Of a stretch of 64,000 nucleotides of DNA, positions 33,883-42,857 are shown piece after piece (the stretch's first letter is position 1; each line of letters opens with the position of its first letter). The translations under genes and the position numbers were made by a program. Location of the stretch: assembly GCA_942493335.1 (NCBI GenBank), contig OW818693.1, positions 1,240,001-1,304,000 of the forward strand, written 5' to 3'. The notes beneath the pieces were generated by a model. The model saw only the letters and a list, made by a program, of their open reading frames with translations, did no database searches and had not been told where the DNA came from. This DNA is from JAEWSN01 sp942493335. GTDB taxonomy: Bacteria; Bacillota; Clostridia; DSM-8532.

Positions 33883-35793
33883 TTAGCGATCGAGTCCGTG
33901 TCGGAAGAAGAGCCGGAGCTTCCGGTTTTTCCAGAAGCCATCCCATATGTTTGTTACCCATGGAATCAGCCAGTAATCGAGACCGAACGCCCGACCGGCT
34001 CCCCCAAGTGTCACGAAGGCCGCGAAGGGCATCCACCAGGAGCTTTCGTAGAGCCCGGTGGAAGTCAGGAACATGGCGATCAGGCCAAGGGAACCCACGG
34101 AAGCAATGAATGTGAACGCGCCGCCCAAAAGCATCAGTCCGAACAAAATCTCAAGGATGACCACCATCACCTGGAAGAACATTGCAACCCCGTCGTTGGC
34201 CAGCACGACATTCTGCAGGAACCAGGGAACCATGTTGAAATCACCGAAATGAAAGACCTCCACTTTGGCAAACATCTCCGCGGAGATGGCGTTCCCCTCC
34301 ACAAGCCGACTGTGGTTGCCCAGCATGAAATTCAGGATGCCGGTTTTCACGTTGAGGATCTCATCGGTCCGCAATACATACAGGCCGTTCGCCGATGCAC
34401 CGCTGGTGGCATCCTTCGCCATCCCGAGGAACCCCGCCAGTTTCGGAGAGGTGAGCCATCCTTCGAGCACCTTCACGATGCCTTCATACACCCACATGCC
34501 GCCAAGGAACAGGCGCAGCGGCAGCTGCCACCAGGCCTGCGTGCGCGTGGACCAATGCTTTTCCAGAAGATTCCGATGCTGCCGTACCCCTGTCCACTCG
34601 TGGCGCAGGTAGTTGTACATCCCGCGGAATCCTGTGATTTCCCAGAGATAATGCATGTTCACGATATATTTCATAAGGATGGACAACCAGACGGGCAGAC
34701 TCTTTCCCATGATGTCCGAAACAGCGAACCAACGTCCGATGCATACCATGATGCCATGCATGTTCACAGTGACGGCGGTTTGGGATTCCCCCGAAAGGGT
34801 GGCCAGAATGTTCTTCGCAACACCCTTTCCAGTCTGAACCGCATTCTCGACCATGGCCGGGTACGGCTTTTCCTTCCCGTCCAGGAGGCCGCCGACGTCG
34901 CCGACCGCATACACGCCTTTCACACCGGTTTCACCGAACGCATCGACCTTGATCCGTTTCTGACCCCCGACCGTTTCCAACGGCAGTCCGTCTACAACCG
35001 GGTTCGACCGTACACCGGCCGCCCAGATGAATGTCTTCGTATCCAGAAAACCATTTCCTGTCACGACACCGTCGGCGGTCGCTTCCTTGATGGCAGTATT
35101 CAACAGGACTTCCACACCGAGCTTCTTCTCCAGATACCGGTGTGATTTCTCAATGTTTGCTTTCGACAGATTGCTCATGATGGTGGGCAACATGTCTACA
35201 ATCACAAGACGGATATCATCCCTGGCAATGTCATGCTGTTTGCATAGTTGCCGAGACCAGAGCGCAAGCTCCCCCATCATCTCGACGCCGGTGAATCCCG
35301 CACCGCCCACTACAAAGGTGAGCAGACGCTTCCGTACATCCGCATCCGCTTCCTGGGATGCGAGCAGAAAGCAATGTTCTATGTGGTCCCGGAGCGAGAC
35401 GGCGTCATCGTAGGACCAAAGTGTCCGCGCATGCTCCTTCAGACCGGGAATACCGAAGTAGTTCGGCGCGCCGCCAATGGCCAGTACCAGGACATCATAG
35501 GAAAGTGTTCCCTGATCGTGGATCAGCTTCTTCCCTTCAAAATCGAAGGCACTCACATTCGCGGTGACTGTTTTGACCGAGGTGAACCGAAAAATATCGT
35601 GCAGCGGTACACGGACCGCGTCTTCCGCCACACGGTTTCCTGCGACCTCGTGCAGTTCGGTCAGGAGCGTATGGTACGGATTCCTGTCCACCAGAACAAT
35701 GTCCGCATCCAGGTCCTTCTTGTGCCGGTTGAGGGACAGTGCCGTTTCTACGCCCGCATATCCCGCACCCACAATGACGATCCGTTTTGCCAT
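33883..35793 (-). CDS. ndh2: Type II NADH dehydrogenase with C-terminal membrane domain (EET type)
   Basis: 636 residues. The ATG at 35793 is preferred to one at 35799, which is too near the GGAGG. Residues 1-400 form NDH-2: RIVIVGAGYAGVETALSLN for FAD, VVGGAGFTGVEMMGELA for NADH, and YAVGDVGGLLDG. About 200 further residues hold four or more hydrophobic segments of DoxX-like character (RLFLGGMWVYEGIVKVLEGW, FGLMLLGGAFTFIASVGSLG). Plain NDH-2 is about 400 residues; the extended form is what the Listeria extracellular-electron-transfer locus uses to reduce a dedicated quinone. Lies between eetB and the prenyl synthase gene. Confidence 0.92.
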   Translation of the reverse strand: MAKRIVIVGAGYAGVETALSLNRHKKDLDADIVLVDRNPYHTLLTELHEVAGNRVAEDAVRVPLHDIFRFTSVKTVTANVSAFDFEGKKLIHDQGTLSYDVLVLAIGGAPNYFGIPGLKEHARTLWSYDDAVSLRDHIEHCFLLASQEADADVRKRLLTFVVGGAGFTGVEMMGELALWSRQLCKQHDIARDDIRLVIVDMLPTIMSNLSKANIEKSHRYLEKKLGVEVLLNTAIKEATADGVVTGNGFLDTKTFIWAAGVRSNPVVDGLPLETVGGQKRIKVDAFGETGVKGVYAVGDVGGLLDGKEKPYPAMVENAVQTGKGVAKNILATLSGESQTAVTVNMHGIMVCIGRWFAVSDIMGKSLPVWLSILMKYIVNMHYLWEITGFRGMYNYLRHEWTGVRQHRNLLEKHWSTRTQAWWQLPLRLFLGGMWVYEGIVKVLEGWLTSPKLAGFLGMAKDATSGASANGLYVLRTDEILNVKTGILNFMLGNHSRLVEGNAISAEMFAKVEVFHFGDFNMVPWFLQNVVLANDGVAMFFQVMVVILEILFGLMLLGGAFTFIASVGSLGLIAMFLTSTGLYESSWWMPFAAFVTLGGAGRAFGLDYWLIPWVTNIWDGFWKNRKLRLFFRHGLDR

Positions 35794-35879
35794 GTCCATA
35801 CCTCCAGACGATTCATTACATTCCAGACTTTTCGCGTTTCAAACGATTCATTTCATTCCAGACGCTTGCGTTTCAGGCA

Positions 35880-36512
35880 TTATCCCATCGAAGTCGTACC
35901 GATTTGTTGAGTCCGTTTCACAAGGCCTGTCCGCTCCATCGCTGTGAAGAATGGATCCGCAACAAGCGCCGTAAGGGTACCCATGAGCATGGCCGCTCCC
36001 AGAAGGATTGGCAGATAACCAAGTACAGCAATGCTTTTCAAGGTCAGCACCGCCATTCCAAGCTGACCAAGGTTGTGTCCGACAGCCCCGGCCATGCTGA
36101 TGCCAATCACGGAAAACCATCGCGGATGCCCCGACTTGACCAGCAGCATCGCCGGGATCGCAAGCAGCGATCCCGCCAGGGAAAACATCAGGGCGGACAT
36201 CCCGCCGAAAAGCAGGGCGGTCAGGAGACAACGCAAGACAGTGACCACAACCGCATCCGTCCAGGCCGCATAAAACAGGATGAACAATGTGATGATGTTC
36301 GCGAGTCCGAGTTTGACGCCGGGAATGGGGATCAATGCAGTAACGGGGATCCACCGCTCAACGACAGAAAGGACCATGGCCATTGCAATGAAAAGACCAT
36401 TCATCGCCAATCGGCGGAGCATCCGGTGGCGGCGCGCGGTGAAATCCGGTTGTGCATTCTCCGTATGGAACTCCGGTTTTCCGGTCCTGCCGGAACTATC
36501 GCAGCCTGACAT
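35880..36512 (-). CDS. eetB: Gx transporter family / EetB-like membrane protein
   Basis: 210 residues from the ATG at 36512 (GGGGG 6 nt upstream); the likely mature start could be the internal MLRRLAMNG. Five or six membrane helices are seen, with ERWIPVTALIPIPGVKLGLANI, a conserved signature of the family annotated as heptaprenyl diphosphate synthase component I or Gx transporter. EetB of the Listeria EET locus belongs to this family and is needed for electron transfer to extracellular acceptors. Overlaps the 3' end of eetA by 17 nt, and ndh2 follows 86 nt later. Confidence 0.85.
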   Translation of the reverse strand: MSGCDSSGRTGKPEFHTENAQPDFTARRHRMLRRLAMNGLFIAMAMVLSVVERWIPVTALIPIPGVKLGLANIITLFILFYAAWTDAVVVTVLRCLLTALLFGGMSALMFSLAGSLLAIPAMLLVKSGHPRWFSVIGISMAGAVGHNLGQLGMAVLTLKSIAVLGYLPILLGAAMLMGTLTALVADPFFTAMERTGLVKRTQQIGTTSMG

Positions 36513-36882
36513 CCTCATCCCCCGTCGCTGTCCCTTCAATCCTGATCAATACCCGTGCAGGCAGACATGCGGCAGTCTGCCCTTGCTTTCCAAGCCATCC
36601 GGTATTCACACAGATGTGGTCCGGGCAAGCTGCCTCCTCAAATCGGATTCTCCCGTCCTGCGCCAAGATGACGCCCGGATAGGCACCCTCATAGCGAACC
36701 GTGACCTCTTCTTCAAGACCGGTCAGCCTGATGCGGGAAATTTCCTTCCCGTCCTGACTGACAATGGCCGTCACGTTCCCGGTTGCCGCCGTTGTCATCA
36801 TGATGGGGAACAGGAAAATCACAGCCAACAGCAGGATGGCAAGAACCATGTCTCCTGGTTTTGGTTTGAGTGACAACACCAT
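36496..36882 (-). CDS. eetA: NusG-domain-II protein (EetA-like)
   Basis: 128 residues from the ATG at 36882 (only a weak GTGGG site upstream). One N-terminal membrane helix (MVLAILLLAVIFLFPIMM) is followed by an extracytoplasmic NusG domain II, ending in CPDHICVNTGWLGKQGQTAA with two conserved cysteines and CLPARVLIRIEG. This small membrane-tethered domain is EetA of flavin-based EET loci; it also occurs next to Rnf and FMN-binding proteins. First gene of the minus-strand operon eetA-eetB-ndh2-prenyl synthase-PplA-like. Confidence 0.87.
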   Translation of the reverse strand: MVLSLKPKPGDMVLAILLLAVIFLFPIMMTTAATGNVTAIVSQDGKEISRIRLTGLEEEVTVRYEGAYPGVILAQDGRIRFEEAACPDHICVNTGWLGKQGQTAACLPARVLIRIEGTATGDEDVRLR

Positions 36883-36916
36883 TGAAACATTACCCACTTT
36901 TTTCTGTCTGTAAAAT

Positions 36917-36932
36917 GTCAATCGCAATTGAC
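36917..36932. promoter_or_regulatory. Palindromic candidate operator upstream of eetA
   Basis: GTCAAT-CGCA-ATTGAC is a perfect 6-4-6 palindrome in an AT-rich stretch 34 nt upstream of the eetA start. It is the only obvious dyad in the 262-bp gap between eetA and the divergent glycosyltransferase gene. The regulator is unknown. Confidence 0.4.
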
Positions 36933-37057
36933 TTTTTACAAGAGCATCTGTGAATATAATAACACATTCACTGCCGAACACTTCGTAGCCACAGCATCAT
37001 TTTCTTCGATATTCGTATTGAACCAGATAAACTTCTCAGGGAAAGCAAACCGATTCG

Positions 37058-37086
37058 TTACAGAGATGGCGCCCCCATGGTAAAAT
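37058..37086 (+). promoter_or_regulatory. Candidate promoter for the GT4-CsaB gene
   Basis: TTACAG (37058), a 17-nt spacer and TAAAAT (37081-37086) preceded by TGG, an extended -10. The start codon is 59 nt downstream. Confidence 0.5.
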
Positions 37087-37144
37087 GCAGGATGGATGTC
37101 TGCGTTGGGCGGCGTCACATGACATGGTTTCAGGAGGATTCGAC

Positions 37145-39385
37145 ATGCGTGTCGTTCATATGATAGGCGGAGGGGACGAAGGTGGCGCCAAAAGCCATGT
37201 GCTTTCTCTGGTGAAAGCACTTGGTCAGCATCTCGACGTATCTCTCGTCAGTTTCCGCACAGGACCTTTCCATAACGACGCCGTGGCACTGGGAATCGAC
37301 GCGTATGCGATATCAACAACCGGTCTCTGGTCCGATGTGCGGAAGACCCTCGAAATTGTCCGGAAAAGCCCCTGTGATCTGCTCCACGCCCATGGGGCGA
37401 AGGGAAATCTGGTCGGGCTGATCGTCCGCTCGCTGACCGGCATTCCGATGATCACCACCGTCCACAGCGATTATCGGCTTGATTACATGCACAGTCTTCC
37501 GAAGCGCCTGACCTATGGAAGCATCAATACGGTGGCGCTCCGCAAGATCCGTCACCATGTCAGTGTCTCCGAAAATTTCAGGGAAATGCTCACGGATCGC
37601 GGATTCGATCCGCAGCATATCCATTCGGTCTACAACGGGATCCCTTTCGACGACGAAATCCCTGCCTGTTCCCGGGCTGAGTTCTTCGCCAAGTATCAGA
37701 TCCCTTTCCCTGAAGATTGCCTGCTCATCGGCATCATGGCCCGTCTTCACCCGGTGAAGGATCATGAGACCTTTCTTCGCGCTGCTGCGAAGGTTGCGGC
37801 GAAATTCCCCATGGCAAGGTTCCTGATCGGCGGTCCGGGTGATCTGCTGACCCAGCTCGAGCGGCTGGCGTCCGCACTTGGCATCCGGGAAAAGGTATGC
37901 TTCGCCGGAATGATCACCCCTCCATTCGATGCCTTCCAGAATCTCGACATCAATGTCCTGACCTCTCTCAGCGAAAGCTTCCCATACGTCATCCTCGAAG
38001 GCGCCCGTTTCGCTGTGCCTACGGTCAGCTCACGGGTCGGCGGCCTGGGCGATCTGTTTCGTCAGGGTGAGAACGGATATCTTTTCGAACCGCGCGATGT
38101 GGATGCCCTTGCAGGATTTTTGAACACCCTGTGCGGGGACGCGGCGCTCCGGCATACCATGGGCTGTGCGATGTATGAGACCGCAAAAGCCCGGTTTTCC
38201 CTGGAAAGCATGTGCGATACGCAATTGTCGATATATCGGCGTGTCCTGGCGGACGAGGAACGGACGCGCAGGGACGGCAAACGTGTGGATGTCGCCCTGC
38301 TGGGCTACTACGGCTATCGAAACAGCGGCGACGAGGCCATTCTTCGGGCATTGACGGAAACCATGCGCGGGACGCGTCCCGACATCAATTTCACGGTTCT
38401 CTCCAAGAATCCGGACCTCACGCGCAGTGACATGAAAGTCAATTCGATCCATCGGTTCAACCTGTTGCGTGCAATATCCATCCTGCGCCGCACCCGGCTA
38501 TTTGCAGCAGGCGGCGGCAGCCTGATTCAGGACAATACGAGCACGCGATCGATTCTCTACTATCTCGGCATGCTCAGCCTTGCAAAAATATGCGGGGCCA
38601 AAACGATGCTGCTCGCCAACGGCCTGGGTCCCATTTCCCGACCGGCGAACCGACGCTGGGCCCGTCGTGTGCTGGACAGGCTTGACGCCATCACCCTGCG
38701 CGATTCGGAATCCCTGACGGAAGCCGGCACACTGGGCATCACACACCCGTTCCTTGAGGTGACCGCCGATCCCGCCATGTTGCTGTCGCCTGCCTCCGCA
38801 TCGGAAACAGATGCCCTCGCGGAGCTTGCCGGAATGCAGGGAAAAGGACCATACATCGGCTTCTCCATCCGAAAATGGACCGATTCGGAAATGACGATTC
38901 CCGCGATCGCCAAACTGGCGGATTTCTGTGTTGAAAGGCTAGGCGCGACCCCGGTCTTCCTGCCCATGCAAACCCCTCAGGATGTGCAGATATCGAGGCG
39001 GATCATGTCGAAAATGGAACAGAAGGCCCATCTCCTGTCCGATGCCTGCGCACCGGAAGGGCTCATGTCCCTGGTCGGCCGCTGTGACCTGATGGTCGGC
39101 ATGCGCCTGCACTCCCTCATCTACGCAGCCAACATGGGGGTTCCGATGGCCGGATTGGTCTATGAGCCCAAGGTTTCCTCCTTTCTGGAGGAAGTCGCAC
39201 AACCCGCGATCGGCGTCATCGGCGACGGCCGGTCGGATCTCTGGCGCAACAATCTGGAGGAGGCATGGAACCGGCGGAAGGAACTGGCGGCACAACTCGC
39301 CGCCCGCAGGGAACAGTTGTGCCGGGGCGCTTCCCGGAACGTGGAAGTGGCGCTTGGCCTCATCGACGGCAGCCCCGCGGATTGA
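37145..39385 (+). CDS. Fused GT4 glycosyltransferase and CsaB-like polysaccharide pyruvyltransferase
   Basis: 746 residues, ATG at 37145 behind AGGAGGATTCGAC. Residues 1-375 are a GT4 glycosyltransferase (MIGGGDEGGAKSHVLSL, IGIMARLHPVKDHETFL, LTSLSESFPYVILEGARFAVP). From about 380 a second enzyme begins, VALLGYYGYRNSGDEAIL, with FAAGGGSLIQDNTS, LANGLGPIS and VGMRLHSLIYAANMGVP, the CsaB pyruvyltransferase pattern. CsaB adds ketal-pyruvate to secondary cell-wall polymer so SLH-domain proteins can bind; here it is joined to the enzyme that may add the acceptor sugar. No internal stop or frameshift separates the halves. Neighbours are wall-polymer genes. Confidence 0.9.
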   Translation: MRVVHMIGGGDEGGAKSHVLSLVKALGQHLDVSLVSFRTGPFHNDAVALGIDAYAISTTGLWSDVRKTLEIVRKSPCDLLHAHGAKGNLVGLIVRSLTGIPMITTVHSDYRLDYMHSLPKRLTYGSINTVALRKIRHHVSVSENFREMLTDRGFDPQHIHSVYNGIPFDDEIPACSRAEFFAKYQIPFPEDCLLIGIMARLHPVKDHETFLRAAAKVAAKFPMARFLIGGPGDLLTQLERLASALGIREKVCFAGMITPPFDAFQNLDINVLTSLSESFPYVILEGARFAVPTVSSRVGGLGDLFRQGENGYLFEPRDVDALAGFLNTLCGDAALRHTMGCAMYETAKARFSLESMCDTQLSIYRRVLADEERTRRDGKRVDVALLGYYGYRNSGDEAILRALTETMRGTRPDINFTVLSKNPDLTRSDMKVNSIHRFNLLRAISILRRTRLFAAGGGSLIQDNTSTRSILYYLGMLSLAKICGAKTMLLANGLGPISRPANRRWARRVLDRLDAITLRDSESLTEAGTLGITHPFLEVTADPAMLLSPASASETDALAELAGMQGKGPYIGFSIRKWTDSEMTIPAIAKLADFCVERLGATPVFLPMQTPQDVQISRRIMSKMEQKAHLLSDACAPEGLMSLVGRCDLMVGMRLHSLIYAANMGVPMAGLVYEPKVSSFLEEVAQPAIGVIGDGRSDLWRNNLEEAWNRRKELAAQLAARREQLCRGASRNVEVALGLIDGSPAD

Positions 39386-39394
39386 ACGGTTTAT

Positions 39395-40924
39395 TCACGC
39401 GTCAGCCTTGGCATGGGCGGCCTTGCCGAACCCCCAGTACATGAGCAGGGCTGCCAGGAACCAGAAATAAGCGACCATGTACGGCACTTCGAAGATATTC
39501 TCCATGAAATTGTGGAGGATGACCCCGCACAATCCGGAAAAAGCACCGGCCGCCATCAGCCGATCCCGGCCCGCTGCAGCATTGTGCACGGCGCGAAGGC
39601 CCCATACCAACAGGATTCCGATGAGCAGCGCGAAGGCGGCAATGCCGGGAATCCCCATTTCCACAAGGGTTTTCAACCAGAAGCTGTCCATATAGAAGGT
39701 GGTCGGGAACAGGTTCTTGTGGTTCATCGCCACCGCGCCCCCGAAATGGCCCAGGCCGACGCCGGTCCAGGGGTTCTCCTGAAACATGGAGAACCCTGTC
39801 GCATACCGGAGCATGCGGCCGCCGCGCTGGCTGGAAGCGACATAGGCAGGCGTGAACAGATACGCGATCCGGTTGTACACCTGCGGAACCAGCAAGGAGG
39901 CAAAACCGCCGCCTGCAAGGATGAACAGCCAGGCAGGCCGAACCAGCAGACAGAAAACGACCATGGCCACCGCGAGCCCGAACCAGGCCCCGCGTGACTG
40001 GGTCAGCAGGACACACAGACCCATCGCCCCGACGACACCGGTCAGGGCAATGCGCAGCCACGCCTTCACATTGGGCATGATCAGCACCGCAAAGGTCAGG
40101 GGCAGCAGGAGCATCATGATGCTCCCGAGAATATTCGGACTCTCGACAATGGAAAACACACGGGGACCAGCCGCGGTCTCCGCCTGATCCGTCCAGGAAG
40201 CCGGCGTCTGAACCTTCAGCAGAAATTGCAGAAAGCCGTGGGAGGCCAGCGCCGCACCGGTGAGAATGAGACCTCCCACGAGCGTGAGCGCCCGCTTGTC
40301 ATCCTTGAGCCATCGGCTCGCTATGAAGTAGAAAAGCGTGTATTCAATGACGACGCGAAACCCCTCGACAGCGACGTCCGGGAACCGCCCCACATTGATC
40401 ATGAGGAAAAAGGAAACACCCGCAAGCAGAAACAAGGGCGCATCGAGCGGGGTCACGCCGGACTTTTCCTCGCGGCCGGTCAGCCACTCGTAGGCCAGCC
40501 AGGCGAAGCAGGCTGCCATAAAGGCTTCATCCCAATACCCGAACAGCGTGACTCCGGCAAAAATCTTGCGTCCGAGTTCATCCACGAAAACATAGAACGC
40601 CCCAAACGGAATCACAAGCGCCAACAGGCCCGAAGCCAGTCTTGACTTTCCAATCCCGTCCACAAGAAAACTGCCGGAAATCAGCCGGCTCCATCCGTCA
40701 CGCAAAGGGCGCAGGAACTTCTGGCACTTCACGGACAACCGCCCTGCCAACGAATCCCCGCCATGAAACTGTTTGCTGAGAAATTGCGCAAACAACGCCC
40801 CGGTGCGGCTTGAGCCCATGACACGGGCAAGCCCGCGCGCCCAAGCCACCAGCCCGCTTCCGGCAAAAATCCGGCTCAGAAACCCGAGAAACAGGCTTCC
40901 CGCCAACCATTGATTCATCTCCAT
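39395..40924 (-). CDS. O-antigen ligase/polymerase-like membrane protein
   Basis: 509 residues from the ATG at 40924 (GGGAG upstream). About a dozen hydrophobic segments, with the Wzy_C-type loop FSIVESPNILGSIMMLLLP, VLLTQSRGAWFGLAVAM and FQENPWTGVGLGHFGG. These fit the O-antigen ligase (WaaL/Wzy) family, which polymerises or transfers lipid-linked polysaccharide outside the membrane. Convergent with the GT4-CsaB gene (10 nt apart) and upstream of nothing else on its strand, but probably co-transcribed with the DUF4330 gene above it. Confidence 0.88.
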   Translation of the reverse strand: MEMNQWLAGSLFLGFLSRIFAGSGLVAWARGLARVMGSSRTGALFAQFLSKQFHGGDSLAGRLSVKCQKFLRPLRDGWSRLISGSFLVDGIGKSRLASGLLALVIPFGAFYVFVDELGRKIFAGVTLFGYWDEAFMAACFAWLAYEWLTGREEKSGVTPLDAPLFLLAGVSFFLMINVGRFPDVAVEGFRVVIEYTLFYFIASRWLKDDKRALTLVGGLILTGAALASHGFLQFLLKVQTPASWTDQAETAAGPRVFSIVESPNILGSIMMLLLPLTFAVLIMPNVKAWLRIALTGVVGAMGLCVLLTQSRGAWFGLAVAMVVFCLLVRPAWLFILAGGGFASLLVPQVYNRIAYLFTPAYVASSQRGGRMLRYATGFSMFQENPWTGVGLGHFGGAVAMNHKNLFPTTFYMDSFWLKTLVEMGIPGIAAFALLIGILLVWGLRAVHNAAAGRDRLMAAGAFSGLCGVILHNFMENIFEVPYMVAYFWFLAALLMYWGFGKAAHAKADA

Positions 40925-40996
40925 CTGTACACTCCCATCCAAATTCGTCCGCAAAGGAACGGAAAACCAGACGGCCCTTCCACCCTTGGCTGACGT

Positions 40997-41494
40997 TTAT
41001 GGCATGTGCATTTCTACGACAATCCCCTGATCGTAGAACGCGTAAACGGTCTTGATCGCAATCTTGTTGCCGGTCGCAGCCGAATAGCGGCTGATCTTGA
41101 CACCCGGATCACTCGTGATGTCCTTCACCAGCAGATCGATGTACACATCCATGAGTCGCGGATCCGTTGCCAGAACAAGCTTCCCGTCCGCAGTCGGAAC
41201 GGTGATCTGCGCGGGTTCCTCGCGAACGTCCGTGATGGTCGCGTTCGTATTGGGATCTGTGTCATAATAGATTTTGTTGTCCTTGCGGAGCGCATCGGCG
41301 AAACCCGGTTCCATGGCTGAAGCCTTGACCGTGACGATCCAATCCTGTGTCTTTTGCGCAGCCAATGCCTGCTTCTGGTTCGAAAGCACTTTATAGCCGA
41401 CTCCTGCCACAACGACCAGGATGGCAAGCAGGACAAGCAGATCGAAGAGGTTGATTTTCCCGAACAGGCGTCCCTTTTCATCCATCAGTTTCAT
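40997..41494 (-). CDS. DUF4330-family membrane-anchored protein
   Basis: 165 residues, ATG at 41494 behind GGAGGAACGCAC. It begins MKLMDEKGRLFGKINLFDLL, the hallmark of DUF4330 proteins, then one membrane helix (VLLAILVVVAGVGYKVL) and an extracytoplasmic beta-rich domain. No enzymatic motif. Such proteins are common beside polysaccharide-export genes in clostridia; here it sits between the O-antigen-ligase-like gene and a GT4 gene, so a role in polymer assembly is likely but unproven. Confidence 0.82.
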   Translation of the reverse strand: MKLMDEKGRLFGKINLFDLLVLLAILVVVAGVGYKVLSNQKQALAAQKTQDWIVTVKASAMEPGFADALRKDNKIYYDTDPNTNATITDVREEPAQITVPTADGKLVLATDPRLMDVYIDLLVKDITSDPGVKISRYSAATGNKIAIKTVYAFYDQGIVVEMHMP

Positions 41495-41594
41495 GTGCGT
41501 TCCTCCATGCCCGCTTTCTTGGCGGGTTTTCATCAAATTCCTGCTTCATCGCAGGTTATCCATCCACAAAGCCATCATTCTTCCGGGAAAGATC

Positions 41595-42857
41595 TCAAGT
41601 TGCCGAATCCGACAGCAATCCGGCCAGCCTTTGCGTCAGTACACGACGGTCATAGGCCGCGATCACACCCCGCTCCGGCTCAAAGGCCTTCCGGCCAGTC
41701 CGCCATGCCTCGTACAGTTGCAGATATCCCGCCATGATGCCTTCGAGATCCTCACAGTCGCATACCGCACCCGTGCGGGTGTCCCGCACAACGCCGGCCG
41801 CCGCGCCCTTGCCGGGAACGACTGCCAGAATCGGGCGTTCCGTATGGATGTATTCGAACACCTTGCCGGTAAAAAAAGCTTCCGCGCCCGGACCGCCGCC
41901 TTCGAGCAGCAGGAGGGCATCCGCTTCCGACATGGCCTGCAGGCAGACCCCGTGCGGTTGGTATCCGTCCAGAACCAGATTGTCCCGGATGCCGTTCTTT
42001 TCGGCCAATGCCAGTATGACATCCGGCTTGTAGCTCCCGATCAGACGAATCCGGAAAGTGGCGATGTCCAGGCGTCCGGAAGAAACGAGTTTCCCGATCG
42101 CCTCCAGGAACAAATCCGGTTTCCTGCGTCCGTACAAGGCGCCGGTATACGTCAGGGTGAACCGGTCATTGCGGGGAGGCGTCGGATCGACAGCCTCAAA
42201 ATCATCCGGATCATAACCGTTTGGTATCACATGCATGCGTTTCTCCAATGCAAGATCAGGGTTGCAACGGACGAAGTTCGCCTTCATGCCCGGCGAGTTG
42301 GTGACCAGGACATCCGCCATCTCCAGCACCGTCCGCTCCATGGCCTTTTCCCGGCGCATGCGCCAGGTGGGATGCGGGTTGTCCAGCAGATAGGGATTGT
42401 TGGTCCATTCATCCCGAAAATCAGCCACCCAGGGGATATCCGGGAATTCCCGCTTCAAAGCGAGACCGATGAGGTGATCGGTATAGGGATAGGAGGTCGT
42501 GTATACCGCATCGATGCCGCCCGCTCCCACCCGCTTGCGGGCGGCCTTCACGGCACCACGCATCCAGAGGATCTCCCCGTCCGGAACCAGAAGCTTCCAT
42601 GCAATGAATTTTCCGACCAGCGCGAACTTCCAGGGCAGAACCGTCAGGTCCCGGGCTGGCGTACGCAAGACCGGAACCTCCTTCGGCACCTCGACCAGAA
42701 GTGTATCGTCCCGCTGGCCCATCCGGCCGGCGTCCCGTGTCAGCACCTCCGGGATCCATCCGGTGCCCGGGAGGTATTTCACGAATTTCAACGTGCGCTG
42801 CACACCGGAACCACCGACCGGCGGAAACTGGTAGGCCACGACAAGAACCCGCTTCAA
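41595..42857 (-). CDS. Glycosyltransferase family 4 protein
   Basis: 420 residues. VVAYQFPPVGGSGVQRTLKF at the N-terminus and YTSYPYTDHL-like loops with DIPWVADFRDEW define the acceptor half. The donor half has LTYTGALYGRRKPDLFLEA and, instead of the classical EGFGLP stretch, GPGAEAFFTGKVFEYIHTERP with a conserved Glu. It transfers an activated sugar in wall-polymer or exopolysaccharide synthesis. The ATG overlaps the stop of the UDP-sugar dehydrogenase gene by 4 nt, so the two are coupled and may use the product uronic acid. Confidence 0.9.
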   Translation of the reverse strand: MKRVLVVAYQFPPVGGSGVQRTLKFVKYLPGTGWIPEVLTRDAGRMGQRDDTLLVEVPKEVPVLRTPARDLTVLPWKFALVGKFIAWKLLVPDGEILWMRGAVKAARKRVGAGGIDAVYTTSYPYTDHLIGLALKREFPDIPWVADFRDEWTNNPYLLDNPHPTWRMRREKAMERTVLEMADVLVTNSPGMKANFVRCNPDLALEKRMHVIPNGYDPDDFEAVDPTPPRNDRFTLTYTGALYGRRKPDLFLEAIGKLVSSGRLDIATFRIRLIGSYKPDVILALAEKNGIRDNLVLDGYQPHGVCLQAMSEADALLLLEGGGPGAEAFFTGKVFEYIHTERPILAVVPGKGAAAGVVRDTRTGAVCDCEDLEGIMAGYLQLYEAWRTGRKAFEPERGVIAAYDRRVLTQRLAGLLSDSAT

